Part shown: positions 10,170 through 23,000 of the stretch, in pieces | Position numbering within the stretch: position 1 is the first letter of the stretch | Layout: each line of letters begins with the position of its first letter | From: Lunularia cruciata | Lineage: Eukaryota; Streptophyta; Marchantiopsida; Lunulariales; Lunulariaceae | Assembly (NCBI GenBank): GCA_948567375.1 | Contig: OX419755.1 | Span: forward strand, 563,001-627,000 | Reading direction: 5' to 3' | DNA: 64,000 bases | Position numbers and translations under genes: made by a program | The notes under the pieces: model-generated | Seen by the model: the letters and a program-made list of their open reading frames with translations, nothing else | What the model was told of the DNA's origin: nothing | Databases searched by the model: none

Positions 10170-13100
10170 TGTGACAACCCGGCAAATATCACTTTTGCGG
10201 TAATTGGGTAAGTAGAGTTCGTTCCCGTAGAGATACGATCCAGAATTGGTCAAATACAAAGTCAAAAGTCACAATTGCAGTTCTTCTTGATTGCTTCTTT
10301 AATCTCTCAGGTAGAAATTACACCCAGAAGAGAGTAACAAGCTCACAATCTTGACAAATTGTCACGAATACGCACATATAATCACATCATAGTAAATTCT
10401 ATCCAAACAACTCTTGATTGTGATGATTCAGATTCTCTCGAAGACGGCACTTCACTGCAAAGACCAATTTTGCCTCAGAATTGTGTTCCACCCCTCCACT
10501 GAAGGCACAACTTCCTCAATTGAAATTGCTTCACATCAACTTCGTGCTGCACTCACCAATGTAAAATACTAACAACACTACAATTCCTCTCAGATCTGTC
10601 AAGGCATTGCTCCGATGCACTTCACTTAGGATCAAACACACAAAATGAAAATCAAGGTTGCAGATTCCAACATCCACAAGCACATTGACTTGCTCTTCGG
10701 AATTCTCTACACACTCATAAACACAAACACGAAATTGACAATCGGAATTAAGCTTAAGCAACGAGTATTGAAACCATCACTTCACTTTATCTATCTTCAG
10801 AAATTGGAATACTGAATAACATCGTACTACAAATGCTCCACTTAAATACTGAAGCAAATGGCAGATTTGCCTACCTAGACACCGCTTCCTAACATCTTTT
10901 CCTACCTACAGATCTTAAGGGTCAACCTATCTCTTCATATCTGACTCTTCCTATCTTAAAATTGAATTCTATCTTGATCCGATGTCTATTTCATCATCGG
11001 CTTCCAAACCCGATGATCTTCCTATTACTTCACCTTCTTCGGGTATGACTGATTCTACTAATTTCTTTACTAATTCTACGACTTCTTCACTACAATCTCC
11101 AATTGAACTCCGGGTTACTCCATCTACACTCTTATTTCCCGACCCACTCTTCTCTAATGTGTCAATTATCAAGTCCGATGACACCTGAATTCCTACTTCT
11201 GCAACATGGGGTTTCTTCTCTACTGTCACACTATTCCGGATCTTCTCTAATTCCGAATTGACAAGATCTAATCTAAGACTAACATTATTCTCTACTTCCA
11301 ACATTTTCCTATCTACTTGTTCTCTCAACCGAATCAGCAAGGTGTTCATGTCCACATCCTTGGCTCTTTGCTTCCGAGTTTTCTGCACAAGTAACTTCAA
11401 CTCATGCAGACGAGCTTCTTCCAATCTTCCTTCAGCCTCCGTGCTTAAAATTGCTCGTAATCTGCCAGCAAGGTCCCCTACTAATTCCAATACGTATCCT
11501 CAAGAATGCTTCACCTTCAACTCCACCCGATACATTCGCAACTTGTCTTTGTACTCTGCAGCAAGCATCTTCTTGTCCTCTGGATACTGCACTTTCTGTT
11601 GCTCCGCACTCTTGACAAGTTCACGCAAATGCTCTTCTTCTTCTTGCCTGGACGCCAATTCTCTCTGCCATGCTTGATCTTTTGCGGTGGCACTCTCCTT
11701 CAAGCTGTCCAATTCTTGCTCCATCACAATGTTCATCGCCTTAAAATGGACATTCCCGATGCGCACATTACTCACCTCCTCCTGCATCTTGCTGAGCCAC
11801 ATCGCCTGCTCCTTCAACTCTCCGGCTTGCTTTTGCAGGTCCTTCTTCTTCTCTACACAACTCTCTTGTAGCTCACTCAGCATTTTCTTCCTCGAGTCTT
11901 CCTTCCTTCAAAGATCTTCAATTTCCGCACTTCTTTGGATTTGATGCGCCTGCAGCTCTTTCACTTCCTTCAGCAGATGCTTCACCACCTGCAACTCATT
12001 CATCCCCTTTCTACGATCTTGGAGAATTCCTCTCCGATGTTCCTTCAACATTTCCAGCAATGGTGTGACCACCTTCGTTAAATATGATATCCCTCCGAAA
12101 GTTTCTTCTTCATCATTGCCTCCTTTGTCTGGAGTCTTTTCTTGTGTCATCGGCTCCTTCATCCGAAGTCTTGACCTTCGTATCTTCATAGTGTCAGCAC
12201 TATCTTGGTCTTGGCCTCTTGAACTCGGGCCCACGGGATATTCCTTCTTTGCTTCGGGTTTTGGCTTGTTCTCCACCATTACCTTGCCAGCTTCACTCAC
12301 CACCACCAATTGCTGGACTTCGGGCTCTCCCTCACTTTCACTACCCGACTCCCCACTCTTCAACGTGAGCTCTTCTTCGTCTAGTCTTCTTCTTGCGACT
12401 CAGTTTCTTCATCCGACTCCGATCTTGAAGATGCTCTTCTCACGACGTTAGTGGTCTTCAACATCAGCCTCCGAGTCTTACGTTGGATGGGCAATGGTTT
12501 AGCTTCTTCGGGTTTACTTTGCTTCTTCGTCTTCGGATTGGCGACATCTTCGATCTTCCACAGTCCCGTTCTTGCAAAGTATTCATCATTCACCCTCAGC
12601 TGAAGCATGTACTATCGCTCCTCTTTGTCGGCTTCTCGTCTCAAATCAGGGTGCATGTGGGAGACCATAAGATGCTGCTCGTCTTCAGAGAGCAAGTTTA
12701 GGCCAAAGTAGAAATGTGCTGTGAATGGTGCAAAATAATGCGGTGGCGAGCCCATTTGCCAATTCACTACCATCTGCTTGGTTTGGTGATGGAAACACTT
12801 TGCCCAATTCACAGGTACCCTTGCAAACATCTAGTGGAAGAAGACCGCCTGCTGCATGGTTACGTACATTGTTCGCTCCGGCTTGAACATGGCCATCATT
12901 GCCCCTACGATACTTCTTTGGATTGGGTCCCGATAGGACTCCACCTTGTACCCATTCGTAGTTCTTGGAGCAAAAAACGAATTATGAATTTCTGTCGTCT
13001 CCTCTGCAGCATCACACTTCCAATAGAAGGTGATTCATGTTGGCTCTCGTACTTCTCTCCCCAGGACCAACTTCCAATCCAACTCAGTCCATCGAGCCGG

Positions 13101-13868
13101 ATTGCCTCTCTTCCCCTCCACTTCGGGACCCTCCTCACAATTACTGGCAGCAATTTCTGCCATTACTCCCAAAACTGAAATTCCAGTTCCAGGCTAAAAA
13201 GGTGATACAAAGTCTCACCAAGACTTCAATCCTTGCTACTACATCTACCCTTCAAATTGCAAAACCTCTCACTGCCAGCGCGTTGGCCACCTTCTTTGCC
13301 ATGATTTGTTCTCTCGTTCTACGCTGTTTGAAGATCAGTCCCTCTTTTGGACGAGACACTCTAACTCCCTCAAGGTTTCAGAAAATTTCACTCTCGACGG
13401 GGTTCTAGACACGCATTCCTGCAGGATGACTACTCAAAGGAATTGGAAATGTACTCAGCAAATTCAAGTTCCCCCTGCGTATTCGCAATTTTATATTGCC
13501 CTGAATCACAATCATTCTTCAGTCAATTTTGTCTGTGAGTTTCTCTCTTCTGCGTCCTCTCTCGGTCAATGTCAAGACATGCTTCTTCTGCCCCTGCCGT
13601 TTCTTGAAATGTACTTTCTTGCCACGTACCGAGGTTGTTAATCGGTCTTCATCATTCCTGCGTTTTCCAACCCAAAGACGATGATCTTTGGCCTGCTTCC
13701 GGCATACTTCTCTTCCGAGTACCTCCATCATTGGATCTGATGTCAGCTTCTTTGGCTTTCTTCCGAAGTTACTTTCACCTCTTCTTTGTTTGCAATTGGT
13801 CTTTTTTGTGCTTACTTTGTCTCTTAAACACTACTAACCATAAAAAAACAAAAAATGTGGTTACCACA
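10170..13868 (-). repeat. 3' LTR of element B (3.7 kb)
   Basis: Read on the minus strand it starts TGTGGTAACCACA at 13868 and ends GTTGTCACA at 10170. U3 holds the ORF described at 10966-13302. The TATA-like TATTTAAG is at 10841-10849, leaving about 0.68 kb of R-U5. Confidence 0.92.
10966..13302 (-). pseudogene. U3-resident LTR ORF in the 3' LTR of element B
   Basis: Same protein as at 20815-23154: N-terminal domain (FAIRRVDVVARIEVLVRLC, PVNWAKCFHHQTKQMVVNW, FTAHFYFGLNLL), acidic Ser/Glu-rich middle (ASRSESDEETESQEED), then coiled coil ending LHELKLLVQKTRKQRAKDVD, VDRKMLEVENN and EIDIGSR. Relative to the other LTR it has two extra frameshifts, one between about 12905 and 12830 and one near 12380 (2-nt loss in an acidic codon run), plus several stops. 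A TGA before GYVLELVG (about 11491) is shared with the 5' LTR copy, so it was already in the parent element. Confidence 0.82.
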
Positions 13869-13882
13869 TACCCCCTCCCTCA
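13869..13882 (-). other. Polypurine tract of element B
   Basis: Minus-strand TGAGGGAGGGGGTA directly upstream of the 3' LTR. Confidence 0.85.
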
Positions 13883-15130
13883 GATGTGAGCGTCCCCGTG
13901 AACACTGACAACCGGGTTTTTATACAACGTTGAGTTGGGGTTCCAATATTTTCTAACCCTCCAACCATTGACGCAAGTTGCAAAAGGATTGCCATCCAGG
14001 TCTACAAGTTGAGTAGAACCATTATCATAAATGTGCATCACCCGATACGGTCCCATCCACCTCAGATGTAATTTTCCTGGAAAAAATAGGCGGCAATTAT
14101 CATATAATAATACCAGATCTCCTTCTTGAACAGTCACAGGTTTGATTCTTTTATCGTGTCAAACTTTCCGTTGTTCTTGAATTTCCTTTGTAGTTTGCAT
14201 TGCATGGTCCCTTTTCTCTTCCAGCCACATCAGTTGATGGATCCGAAGATCTTGACTTTCTTCCTCCGACAAACGTTCTTCACAAAGAATTCTATATGTC
14301 GGTACTTCAAACTCAATTGGTAATATAGGATGCAATCCGTATGTCAGAAAATAAGGAGTTTGCTTGGTAGTAATTTTTTCCCTTGTCCGATATGCCCATA
14401 ATGCTATAGGTAACTTTGTATCCCAGTCATAGGCATAATGGATTGTCACCTTATTTAAAATTTTACACAGCAATCCATTGGCTTTCTCCGTGAGTCCATT
14501 TGCTTTCGGGTTATAAGGAGTGGTCTTCCAATGCTTAATCTGGAAGTATTTGGTTAATGCTTCCACCATTGAGTTCAAAAAATGAGTTCCTTGATCATTG
14601 ACCAATTCCAAAGGACACCCATAACGGGAAATGATGTTTTGGAAGAAAAATTCTGCTACTGTCTCCGCATCATCTCTTTGTGTTGCCTTTGCTTCCACCA
14701 TCTTGGTGGCATAATCCGTACATACTAAGATGTACCTCTTCCTTGTGACACAAGTTATTGGTTGAATAGGTCCCACAAAATCAATACCCCATTTTTCAAA
14801 TGGGGCCCGAGGCAAAATTGGTTTCAAAGGTCACTGGGAAGTCGCCATCGGTTTCCATGTTCTTTGACAGGCATCACAACTCCAAATATGGGCATGGATA
14901 TCTTTATACATCGTAGGCCACCAATATCTTGCTGAAAGAATTTTCTTCACCATATTTTTCAGGGCATAATGTCCCCCTGATGCTTCCGAGTGCAAGGATT
15001 TGATGACTCCTCCTACTTCGTATGCTTCCAGGCATCTTTGAAGTATCTCATCTTTGCCCATTTTAAACAAAATGTTGTGTTTTAATTGGTACGGTCCCAT
15101 TTTCCAAAGGAAGACTGCCCTTTCTTCTAG
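13883..15130 (-). pseudogene. Integrase of element B
   Basis: HHCC zinc domain: HSEASGGHYALKN then CDACQRTWKP near 14860-15010. Core: IDFVGPIQPITCVTRKRY, CTDYATKMVEA, LVNDQGTHFLNS and PYNPKANGLTEKANG (catalytic Glu intact). C-terminal domain: GDLVLLYDNCRLFFPGK and HLRWMGPYRVMHIYD, ending about 13880 at the polypurine tract. One frame with RT-RNase H upstream; a TGA at about 14828 replaces the Trp of the SQWPLKP motif seen in sister copies. The enzyme would insert the cDNA. No chromodomain and no env gene follow. Confidence 0.9.
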
Positions 15131-16563
15131 ATCCAGCCCCTCAGGACAATGGCACGTATGCAAATAATGATATTCTGCTGCATACCGCGTACTTCGTACC
15201 GTCATTAAATGATATAGCTCTTCATCAGGAAACCAATCATTGATTTCCAAATCTTGGTCTTGAGTTTCCAACCTGGATAAGAAGTCCACATTTGAATGCA
15301 AAGCTCCTTTCCGTACTTGTACAGTGTATGTGAATTCTTGTAACAACAAGATCCATCGTGCAATTCGCCCAGACAAATCTGCCTTCTTGACCGAGTGTTG
15401 CAGTGCATAATGGTCCACATAGAAGACGAATTTGTATCCTAACAGATAGTGGCAAAATTTCTTGCAGGCATACACCATACCGAGGGCTTCTCTTTCAGTT
15501 GTTGAGTAGTTCTTTTCAGAAATAGGAAGTTGTCGGCTGGCATAATACACCGGGTAGTCCTTTTTCTTCTTGTCTTTTTGACTTAAGACAACTCCGATGG
15601 CCGTGGACGAAGTGTCCACATACACATGAAAAAGGACGTCCCAATTTGGGGCCCTCATGACTGGTGCTTCAACCAATTTCTTCTTCAATACCTGGAAAGC
15701 TTCTTCTTGAGTTGCTCCCCACAGATAATCTTTGGATTTCTTTAGAAGCTTGGTAAGTGGTGCAGCAAGCACGGCATAGTTTGACACAAAGCGTCTGTAG
15801 TATCCAACATGTCCTAAGAAGGCTCTCAGCTCTCGGAGGTTCTTTGGGGATTCCAACGCTGTAATTACTTTGACCTTCTCGACATCCACTTCAATTCCTC
15901 GGTTTGACATCCAATGCCCTAGAAGAATTCCTTCCTTCATTGCAAAGAAGCATTTCTCTCGGTGTAATGACAAACCGGCAAAATGGCACCTTTTGAAAGT
16001 TTGGTGAAGGTAATCTATATGTACATCTCTTCGCCCAAACACACAAAATCATCAATGAAGACCTCCACAAATTTTTGCAAGAAATCTTTGAATATTGAAT
16101 TCATCATCCTTTGGAAAGTAGCAGGAGCATTACACAACCCAAAGGGCATTTGATTGTAAGCGAAAGTGCCCCAATCAGTCATAAATGTGGTTTTGTCCTT
16201 GTCTTCTTCTCGAATGGATACCTGATTGTATCCTGAAAATCCGTCGAGAAAACTATAGCATGGATGACTAGCTACTTGGTCCAGAATTGTGTCTGTAAAT
16301 GGTAAAGGATGATGATCCTTCCTGGTGACTGCGTTTAATTTGCAAAAATCTTGGCACACTCAAATTTTTCCGATCTTCTACTTTGGAACGATGACAATGG
16401 GTGAAACCCATTCACTGCTTAGAATTGGGAAAATTATTCCGGCCCCTAAGTACTTATCAATTTCATCTTTTACTAGGAGGGAGTACTTCGGGTTCATGGG
16501 GTATTGTCTTTGCCGAACCGGAACTGCACCTTTGACCAAATCAATCCGATGCTTGCCAAATTC
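15131..16563 (-). pseudogene. pol: Reverse transcriptase and RNase H of element B
   Basis: RT: FCKLNAVTRKDHHPLPF, LDGFSGYNQVSIREEDKDK, QMPFGLCNAPATFQRMMN and active site VEVFIDDF (near 16050). A frameshift near 16040 separates this from the rest: YRRFVSNYAVLAAPLTKLLKK, then RNase H with VYVDTSSTAIGVVLSQ, TTEREALGMVYACKKF, YVDHYALQH and HSNVDFLSRLE, all four acidic positions present. It copies the RNA genome into DNA. The FIDDF and FGLCNAPATFQ signatures place it in the Tat/Athila branch. No second (archaeal-type) RNase H domain is apparent. Confidence 0.92.
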
Positions 16564-17760
16564 TCATGGAATTCCCGGCATTTGGTCGATAGACCAAGTG
16601 AATACATCCTGGAACTCTATAAACAGGGCAGTGTATCCTGCCAACTCCTTTGCGGTGACTGTCTTTGAAATTTTTAAAATCTTTTCTTCAGTCAAGACCA
16701 CATCTTGACAGTCATCGGGGTTAATGACACCTTCTACGTGACTTACTCGGCTCAACCCAAGTCGTATTGCCGTCAAACCCCCTTCCTCCAAGTCTTGTTT
16801 GCCCGAGGCAATGTTGTATGGGTCTTCATCGTCGACGTCTACCTTGTAGCACTCCAAATAATTTACTTGGACATCGGCTTCAAAGTCCTCCGAAGACAAA
16901 GACAATGAATCTTCGGATTCATCCTCATCTTCTGACAAAGTAGTTTCACCAAGATGAGGCACCTTTGTCCAACTTACCGTTACCAGCTTTTGTTCTTTAG
17001 ACGAAATGTCTTTGAATTGTAATTTTTGCTGGTGCCAATCCACCATAACCTGGGCACTGTACAACCAGGGCCTCCCGATCAAGAGAGGGTAGCCAGTTTT
17101 GGTTACAGGTCTTAACTTAAAAGGCACCCCTCCAATGATCATGGTAATATTCGATAGCATGCCCAAGGGCCGTCTCCTGGTTTGATCCGCAAACTTAAGA
17201 ATCCGGGGTGTTGGTTCAAATGTTGTGTACCCCAGTCGATGTGCAATGTCTTCTTTCATGACATTTACACACGACCCCAAATCAATGGGTATGGATGTAA
17301 TCATGCAGCCTGCTATCTCCGCATCCACCTCGGGAGATCCCAAGTCTTATTGTTCAATATGATAAATTGCGGGCAAGTCCTTCTTCGTCATCACCCTCAC
17401 TTTCTTGAGAGCTGAGCTTAGTTGCTTTTTATAGAGCTTATTGTCCTCCCATAATTGCTTAAATGTGACATTTGCGCTTGTAGACGCCATATCTGCCACA
17501 ATATTGTACTGTGGGACTCCTCCCAATTTCACCTGCTTCATCTTTGGCTTTGGTTCTGAATTGTGTGCCGGTTCAAAGCAAACTTCAGGATGCTTGAGGA
17601 TGGTAACCGGTGGGCATGGGTGGTTGACCCGATGATCATCGGGTTGACCAACTTCGGCCTGAATCAGGTCTTTTACTTCAGACCTGATATCTGCCAGAAA
17701 TACGGGGGTTTACGTCTTCGCATTTGCCTCCACACTCATCTCCCGCGTGCGTAGTACTGC
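16564..17760 (-). pseudogene. Aspartic protease and gag-pol linker of element B
   Basis: Upstream linker: VPQYNIVADMASTSANVTF then KQLWEDNKLYKKQLSSALKK (17347-17541). The protease begins after a stop near 17344: PIDLGSCVNVMKEDIAHRLG is the Asp-x-Gly active-site region in the form typical of Tat/Athila proteases, followed by PLLIGRPWLYSAQVMVDW. An acidic linker (EDEDESEDSLSLSSEDFEAD) leads to RT. The enzyme would cut the polyprotein. Same frame as 17899-18447 and 16015-16359, so gag-protease-RT was one polyprotein. Confidence 0.82.
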
Positions 17761-19930
17761 TTCCTTAATTTCTCTCTGCAAAGCTTTGGCTTTAGCTTTG
17801 GCTAGGACCTTTTCTTCTTTTGCGGAGAGAATAGCTTTTGGTCGTAGTCTCTTCATTTTCCAAGAGGAAGACGACGACATACTTGTTTCTTTGGAACCTC
17901 AATCCTTTCTCTCCGCACGAGTTTCTACTTTCAAAATTTCAAGGTCTGGGCAATCCCTTTCTGAAGCTGGACTCCCTTCTTGAGGCCTCTCTTCCTCGAG
18001 TGTAATACAATTGACGTTAGTGTCCCCCTTAGCCTGGAGTGCATCACGCTCAGCAGGAGTTTGAACATACTTGATAGGGGGCTTTGGATTGGGTGGTTGC
18101 GGGCACTGGTTTCTTTTATGCCCCAATCCTTTGCAATTCCCACATAGGGGTACGTACCCAATTTGTCGTCTAGGCTCCGAACAATTTGGAGACCAATGTC
18201 CCATTGAGCCACAATTGTAACAAGCACCTGGTGCCACATTTTGAGGTCTATTTTGACCACCCATCGAGGGTCTTCGTGGAGGAAGAGTAGGATTGTACTC
18301 CCGTGGTCCAAACCTGGGACCTTGATATGATGGGCTTGATAGAGGCTGTGTATCTTGGGTTTGATATACCGTATCTTCTTCTTCACCTTGATCCCATCCA
18401 GGAACCCAATCTATTTGTTGCACTGGAAATGCTGTGACGTTAAACACTCCGTGTTAGCATGGCCGGATTTACCACACGCCGTGCACCATACGTTTGGTCA
18501 TCCAAATGACAGGGTTTTCTTTGGTCCTTCGCCCCAATCATCTGAATTTTAAAATCCGCAAACTCTTTAATCAGTTTCCAACTTGTGATCCGCCTTGGAT
18601 GTATTCTTTACTGGCGGTGTTACAGGCTTCTTTCCCCTACGTCTTCATATCTTTCTCTGCTTGGGTTCTTCGTCGGATTCCAAAGAAGAACTAGAAGAAC
18701 AGGAGGATTCTTCCGAAGAAGGAGAAGTACTACGTGAAGCTCTTTGTCTTGGCTTTTTGCCTTTCTTCTCACAATTTCTTTGATTACTAGACGAGTTAGA
18801 ATGAGCCGCCTCATATCGGGCAACATGTTTGAGGACTTTGTCCAGAGAGGTTACATTTCTCTCCCTGGCAAAGATTTGAATCTCCGGTGAAAGTCCACCG
18901 AGAAACCAGGTAATGACTTGGGCATCAGAATACCTCACCACCCCGGATTGCTTTGGAACTCGGTTTAATAAGGCCATGAACCGCTCAGAGTAATCTCTCA
19001 AATTTTCCTTCTTTCCTTGATCCAAATCATTTAGTGTTGCAAAGACACTCGTGTCATAATCCACCTCCCAAAATTGTTCCAGGAAGCCATTTCGTAAGTC
19101 TGCCCAGTCCGCTGGGGTAAATCCTTTTTGCATTACATGAGTATACCAGCTTTGAGCCTTCTTTTGGAGCAGACTTGGAAAAATCCGCAGTCGATTCGTA
19201 GAGTCATGTTCCTTGTTGGCAAAGGAAATGACTTTGAATTCCTCAATGAATTCATCCGGATCTTCGTCTTGCTCTATACCTTTGTACTTTTGATAAGCAT
19301 GTCGGGTCACGGGTAACAAAGACATTGTTTGGTGCGGCGGATTTGGTTGTGGTAAGTTTGAACTTAGGGAACCGCAGAGCTACTTGGTATGGACGCCGTG
19401 TTGTCTGCCCATGGGTTCTAATTCGTCCAGTTCAAATTGGGGTTGTCTTCGACAATTTCTTCTTCTCTGGTGGTGTCGACTTCAACCCGATCAGAAGAAA
19501 GAGGGTCCACAGCTTCCGTCTGATCTTCAAACCTTTTTCGGGATAACCAAGGAATTTTTTGTACCAGATGTTGACACTCTTCCTCCGTAAGTGTTCGTGC
19601 TGTCTTTTCTCAAACGAACTTCTTAATGAAATCGACTTCCTTTATAGCTTTAGGGGAAGTCGGTGTACTGGGTCATAGCACGTATGTGTGCCCGCTCAAG
19701 TCTTTCTTGGTCTTGGCAGACGGGGATGAAAAGTAGCCTTGCTAACCTCCTTCGTGTTTCTTTTGATCAAGTTTGCGTAGGGCTGCTTGTACTTCGTGCA
19801 GAAGTTGAAAGTCCAATTCTTCTTGTTCAATTTTGTCTAAAGTGTATGGGGCTTTCAAACGTTCATCTTCCTCACGCTGCACCCCTCATCTTTGAGCCCT
19901 CTTGTCTTGTTGTTCTCTCGATGCAGACAT
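17761..19930 (-). pseudogene. gag: gag of element B
   Basis: Start chosen at ATG 19930 (MSASREQQ), matching 5600 in the plus-strand copy and about 60 nt inside the PBS. Contents: capsid-like region with HAYQKYKGIEQDEDPDEF, WFLGGLSPEIQIFARERN and VLKHVARYEAAHSNS (18645-19325); Ser-rich linker; three CCHC knuckles, CTACGKSGHANTEC (about 18450-18495), CYNCGSMGHWSPNC and CGNCKGLGHKRNQC (within 17899-18447); basic C-terminal region. At least one frameshift separates 18645-19325 from 17899-18447, and stops are scattered through the N-terminal third. Confidence 0.87.
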
Positions 19931-19991
19931 TCATATTGCGTGAACACCTTGTTTCAAATTTGGCTTTGTATTCTTCCACTTCCGAGATTTG

Positions 19992-20011
19992 TATCCCCGG
20001 CAGTGGTGCCA
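19992..20011 (-). other. Primer-binding site of element B, tRNA-Asp type
   Basis: Minus-strand TGGCACCACTGCCGGGGATA, 7 nt from the 5' LTR end; one base different from the site at 5519-5538. Confidence 0.8.
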
Positions 20012-20018
20012 AAAATCA

Positions 20019-23000
20019 TGTGACAACCCGGCAAATATCACTTTTGCGGTAATTGGGTAAGTAGAGTTTGTTCCCGCAGAGATACGATCCAGAATTGGTC
20101 AAATACAAAGTCAAAAGTCACAATTGCAGTTCTTCTTGATTGCTTCTTTAATCTCTCAGGTAGAAATTACACCCAGAAGAGAGTAACAAGCTCACAATCT
20201 TGGCAAATTGTCACAAATACGCACATATAATCACATCATAGTAAATTCTATCCAAACAACTCTTGATTGTGATGATTCAGATACTCCCAAAGACGGCACT
20301 TCATTGCAAAGACCGATTTCACCTCAGTATTGTGTTCCACCCCTCCACTGAAGGCACAACTTCCTCAATTGAAATTGCTTCACATCAATTTCGTGCTGCA
20401 CTCACCAATGTAAAATACTAACAACACTACAATTCCTCTCAAATCTGTCAAGGCATTGCTCCAATGCACTTCACTCAGGATCAAACACACAAAATGAAGA
20501 TCAAGGCTATAGATTCCAACATCCACAAGCACATTGACTTGCTCTTTGGAATTCTCCACACACTCACAAACACAAACATGAAATTGACAATCGGAATTAA
20601 GCTTTAGCGACGAGTACTGAAACCATCACTTTGCTTTATCTATCTTCAGAAATTGGAATACTAAATAACATCGTACTGCAAATGCTCCACTTAAATATTG
20701 AAGCAAATGGCAGATTTGCCTACCTAGGCACCGCTTCCTAACATCTTTTCCTACCTACAGATCTTAAGGGTCAACCTATCTCTTCATATCTGACTCTTCC
20801 TATCTTAAAATTGAATTCTATCCTGATCCGATGTCTATTTCATCATCTGCTTCCAAACCCGATGATCTTCCTATTACTTCACCTTCTTCGGGTATGACTG
20901 ATTCTACTAATTTCTTTACTAATTCTACGACTTCTTCACTACAATCTCCAATTGAACTCCGGGTTACTCCATCTACACTCTTATTTCCCGACCCACTCTT
21001 CTCTAATGTGTCAATTATCAAGTTCGATGACACCTGAATTCCTACTTCTGCAACATTAGGTTTCTTCTCTATTGTCACACTATTCTGGATCTTCTCTAAT
21101 TCCGAATTGACAAGATCTAATCTAAGACTAACATTATTCTCTACTTCCAACATTTTCCTATCTACTCGTTCTCTCAACCGAATCAGCAAGGTGTTCATGT
21201 CCACATCCTTGGCTCTTCGCTTCCGAGTTTCTTGCACAAGTAACTTCAACTCATGCAGATGAGCTTCTTCCAATCTTCCTTCAGCCTCCGTGCTTAAAAT
21301 TGCTTGTAATCTCCCAACAAGGTCCCCTACTAATTCCAATACGTATCCTCAAGAATGCTCCACCTTCAACTCCACCCAATACATTTGCAACTTGTCTTCG
21401 TACTCTGCAGCAAGCATCTTCTTCTCCTCCGGATATTGCACTTTCTGCTGCTCCGCACTCTTGACAAGTTCACGCAAATGCTCTTCTTCTTCTTGCCTGG
21501 ACGCCAATTCTCTCTGCCATGCTTGATCTTTTGCGGCGGCACTCTCCTTCAAGCTGTCCAATTCTTGCTCCATCACAATGTTCATCACCTTAAAATGGAC
21601 ATTCCCGACGCGCACATTACTCACCTCCTCCTGCATCTTGCTGAGCCACATCGCCTGCTCCTTCAACTCTTTGGCTTGCTTTTGTAGGTCCTTCTCCTTC
21701 TCTGCACAACTCTCTTGTAGCTTGCTTAGCATTTTCTTCCTCGAGTCTTCCTTCCTTTGAAGATCTTCAATTTCCGCACTTCTTTGGATTTGATGCGCCT
21801 GCAGCTCTTTCACTTCCTTCAGCAGATGCTTCACCACCTGCAACTCATTCATCCCCTTTCTACGATCTTGGGGAATTCCTCTATGATGTTCCTTCAACAT
21901 TTCCAGCGATGGTGTGACCACCTTTGTTAAATATGATATCCCGACAAAAGTTTCTTCTTCATCATTGCCTCCTTTGTCTGGAGTCTTTTCCAGTGTCATC
22001 GGCTCCTTCATCCGAAGTCTTGACCTTCGTATCTTCATAGTGTCAGCACTATCTTGGTCTTGGCCTCTTGAACTTGGGCCCACGGGATATTCCTTCTTTG
22101 CTTTGGGTTTTGGCTTGTTCTCCACCATTACCTTGCCAGCTTCACTCACCACCACCAATTGCTAGACTTTGGGCTCTCCCTCACTTTCACTACCCGACTC
22201 CTCACTCTTGAACGTGAGCTCTTCTTTGTCTGAGTCTTCTTCTTGCGACTCAGTTTCTTCATCCGACTCCGATCTCGAAGATGCTCTTCTCACGACGTTA
22301 GTGGTGTTCAACATCAGCCTCCGAGTCTTACGTTGGATGGGCAATGGTTTAGCTTCTTCGGGTTTACTTTGCTTCTTCGTCTTCGGATTGGCGACATCTT
22401 TGATCTTCCACAGTCCCGTTCTCGCAAAGTATTCATCATTCACCCTCAGCTAAAGCATGTACTGTTGCTCCTCTTTGTTGGCTTCTCGTCTCAAATCAGG
22501 GTGCATGTGGGAGACCATACGATGCCGCTCGTCTTCAAAGAGCAAGTTTAGGCCAAAGTAGAAATGTGCTGTGAATGGTGCAAAATCATGCGGTGGCGAG
22601 CCCATTTGCCAATTCACTACCATCTGCTTGGTTTGGTGATGGAAACACTTTGCCCAATTCATAGGTACCCCTGCAAACATCTAGTGGAAGAAGACCGCCT
22701 GCTGCATGGTTACGTACGTTGTTTGCTCCGGCTTGAACATGGCCATCATCGCCCCTACGATACTTCTTTGGATTGGGTCCCGATAGGACTCCACCTTGTA
22801 CCCATTCGTAGTTCTTGGAGCAAAAAACAAATTATGAATTTCCGCCATCTCCTCTACAGCATCACACTTCCAATAGAAGGTGATTCCCGTCGGCTCCCTT
22901 GCTTCTCTCCCCAGGACAAACTTCCAATCCAACTCAGTCCATTGAGCCGGACTGCCTCTCTTCCCCTCCACTTCGGGACCCTCCTCACAATTACTGGCAG

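Noticed and set aside
12065-12451. Ser/Leu-rich ORFs on the plus strand opposite the LTR ORF (also 21914-22453, 11500-11944)
   Set aside because: Antisense shadows of the acidic and coiled-coil codons; no independent conservation beyond that imposed by the sense frame.
13883-14137. Possible env-like gene between integrase and 3' LTR, as in Athila elements
   Set aside because: The integrase C-terminal domain ends at the polypurine tract in all three copies that show this region; there is no room for env.
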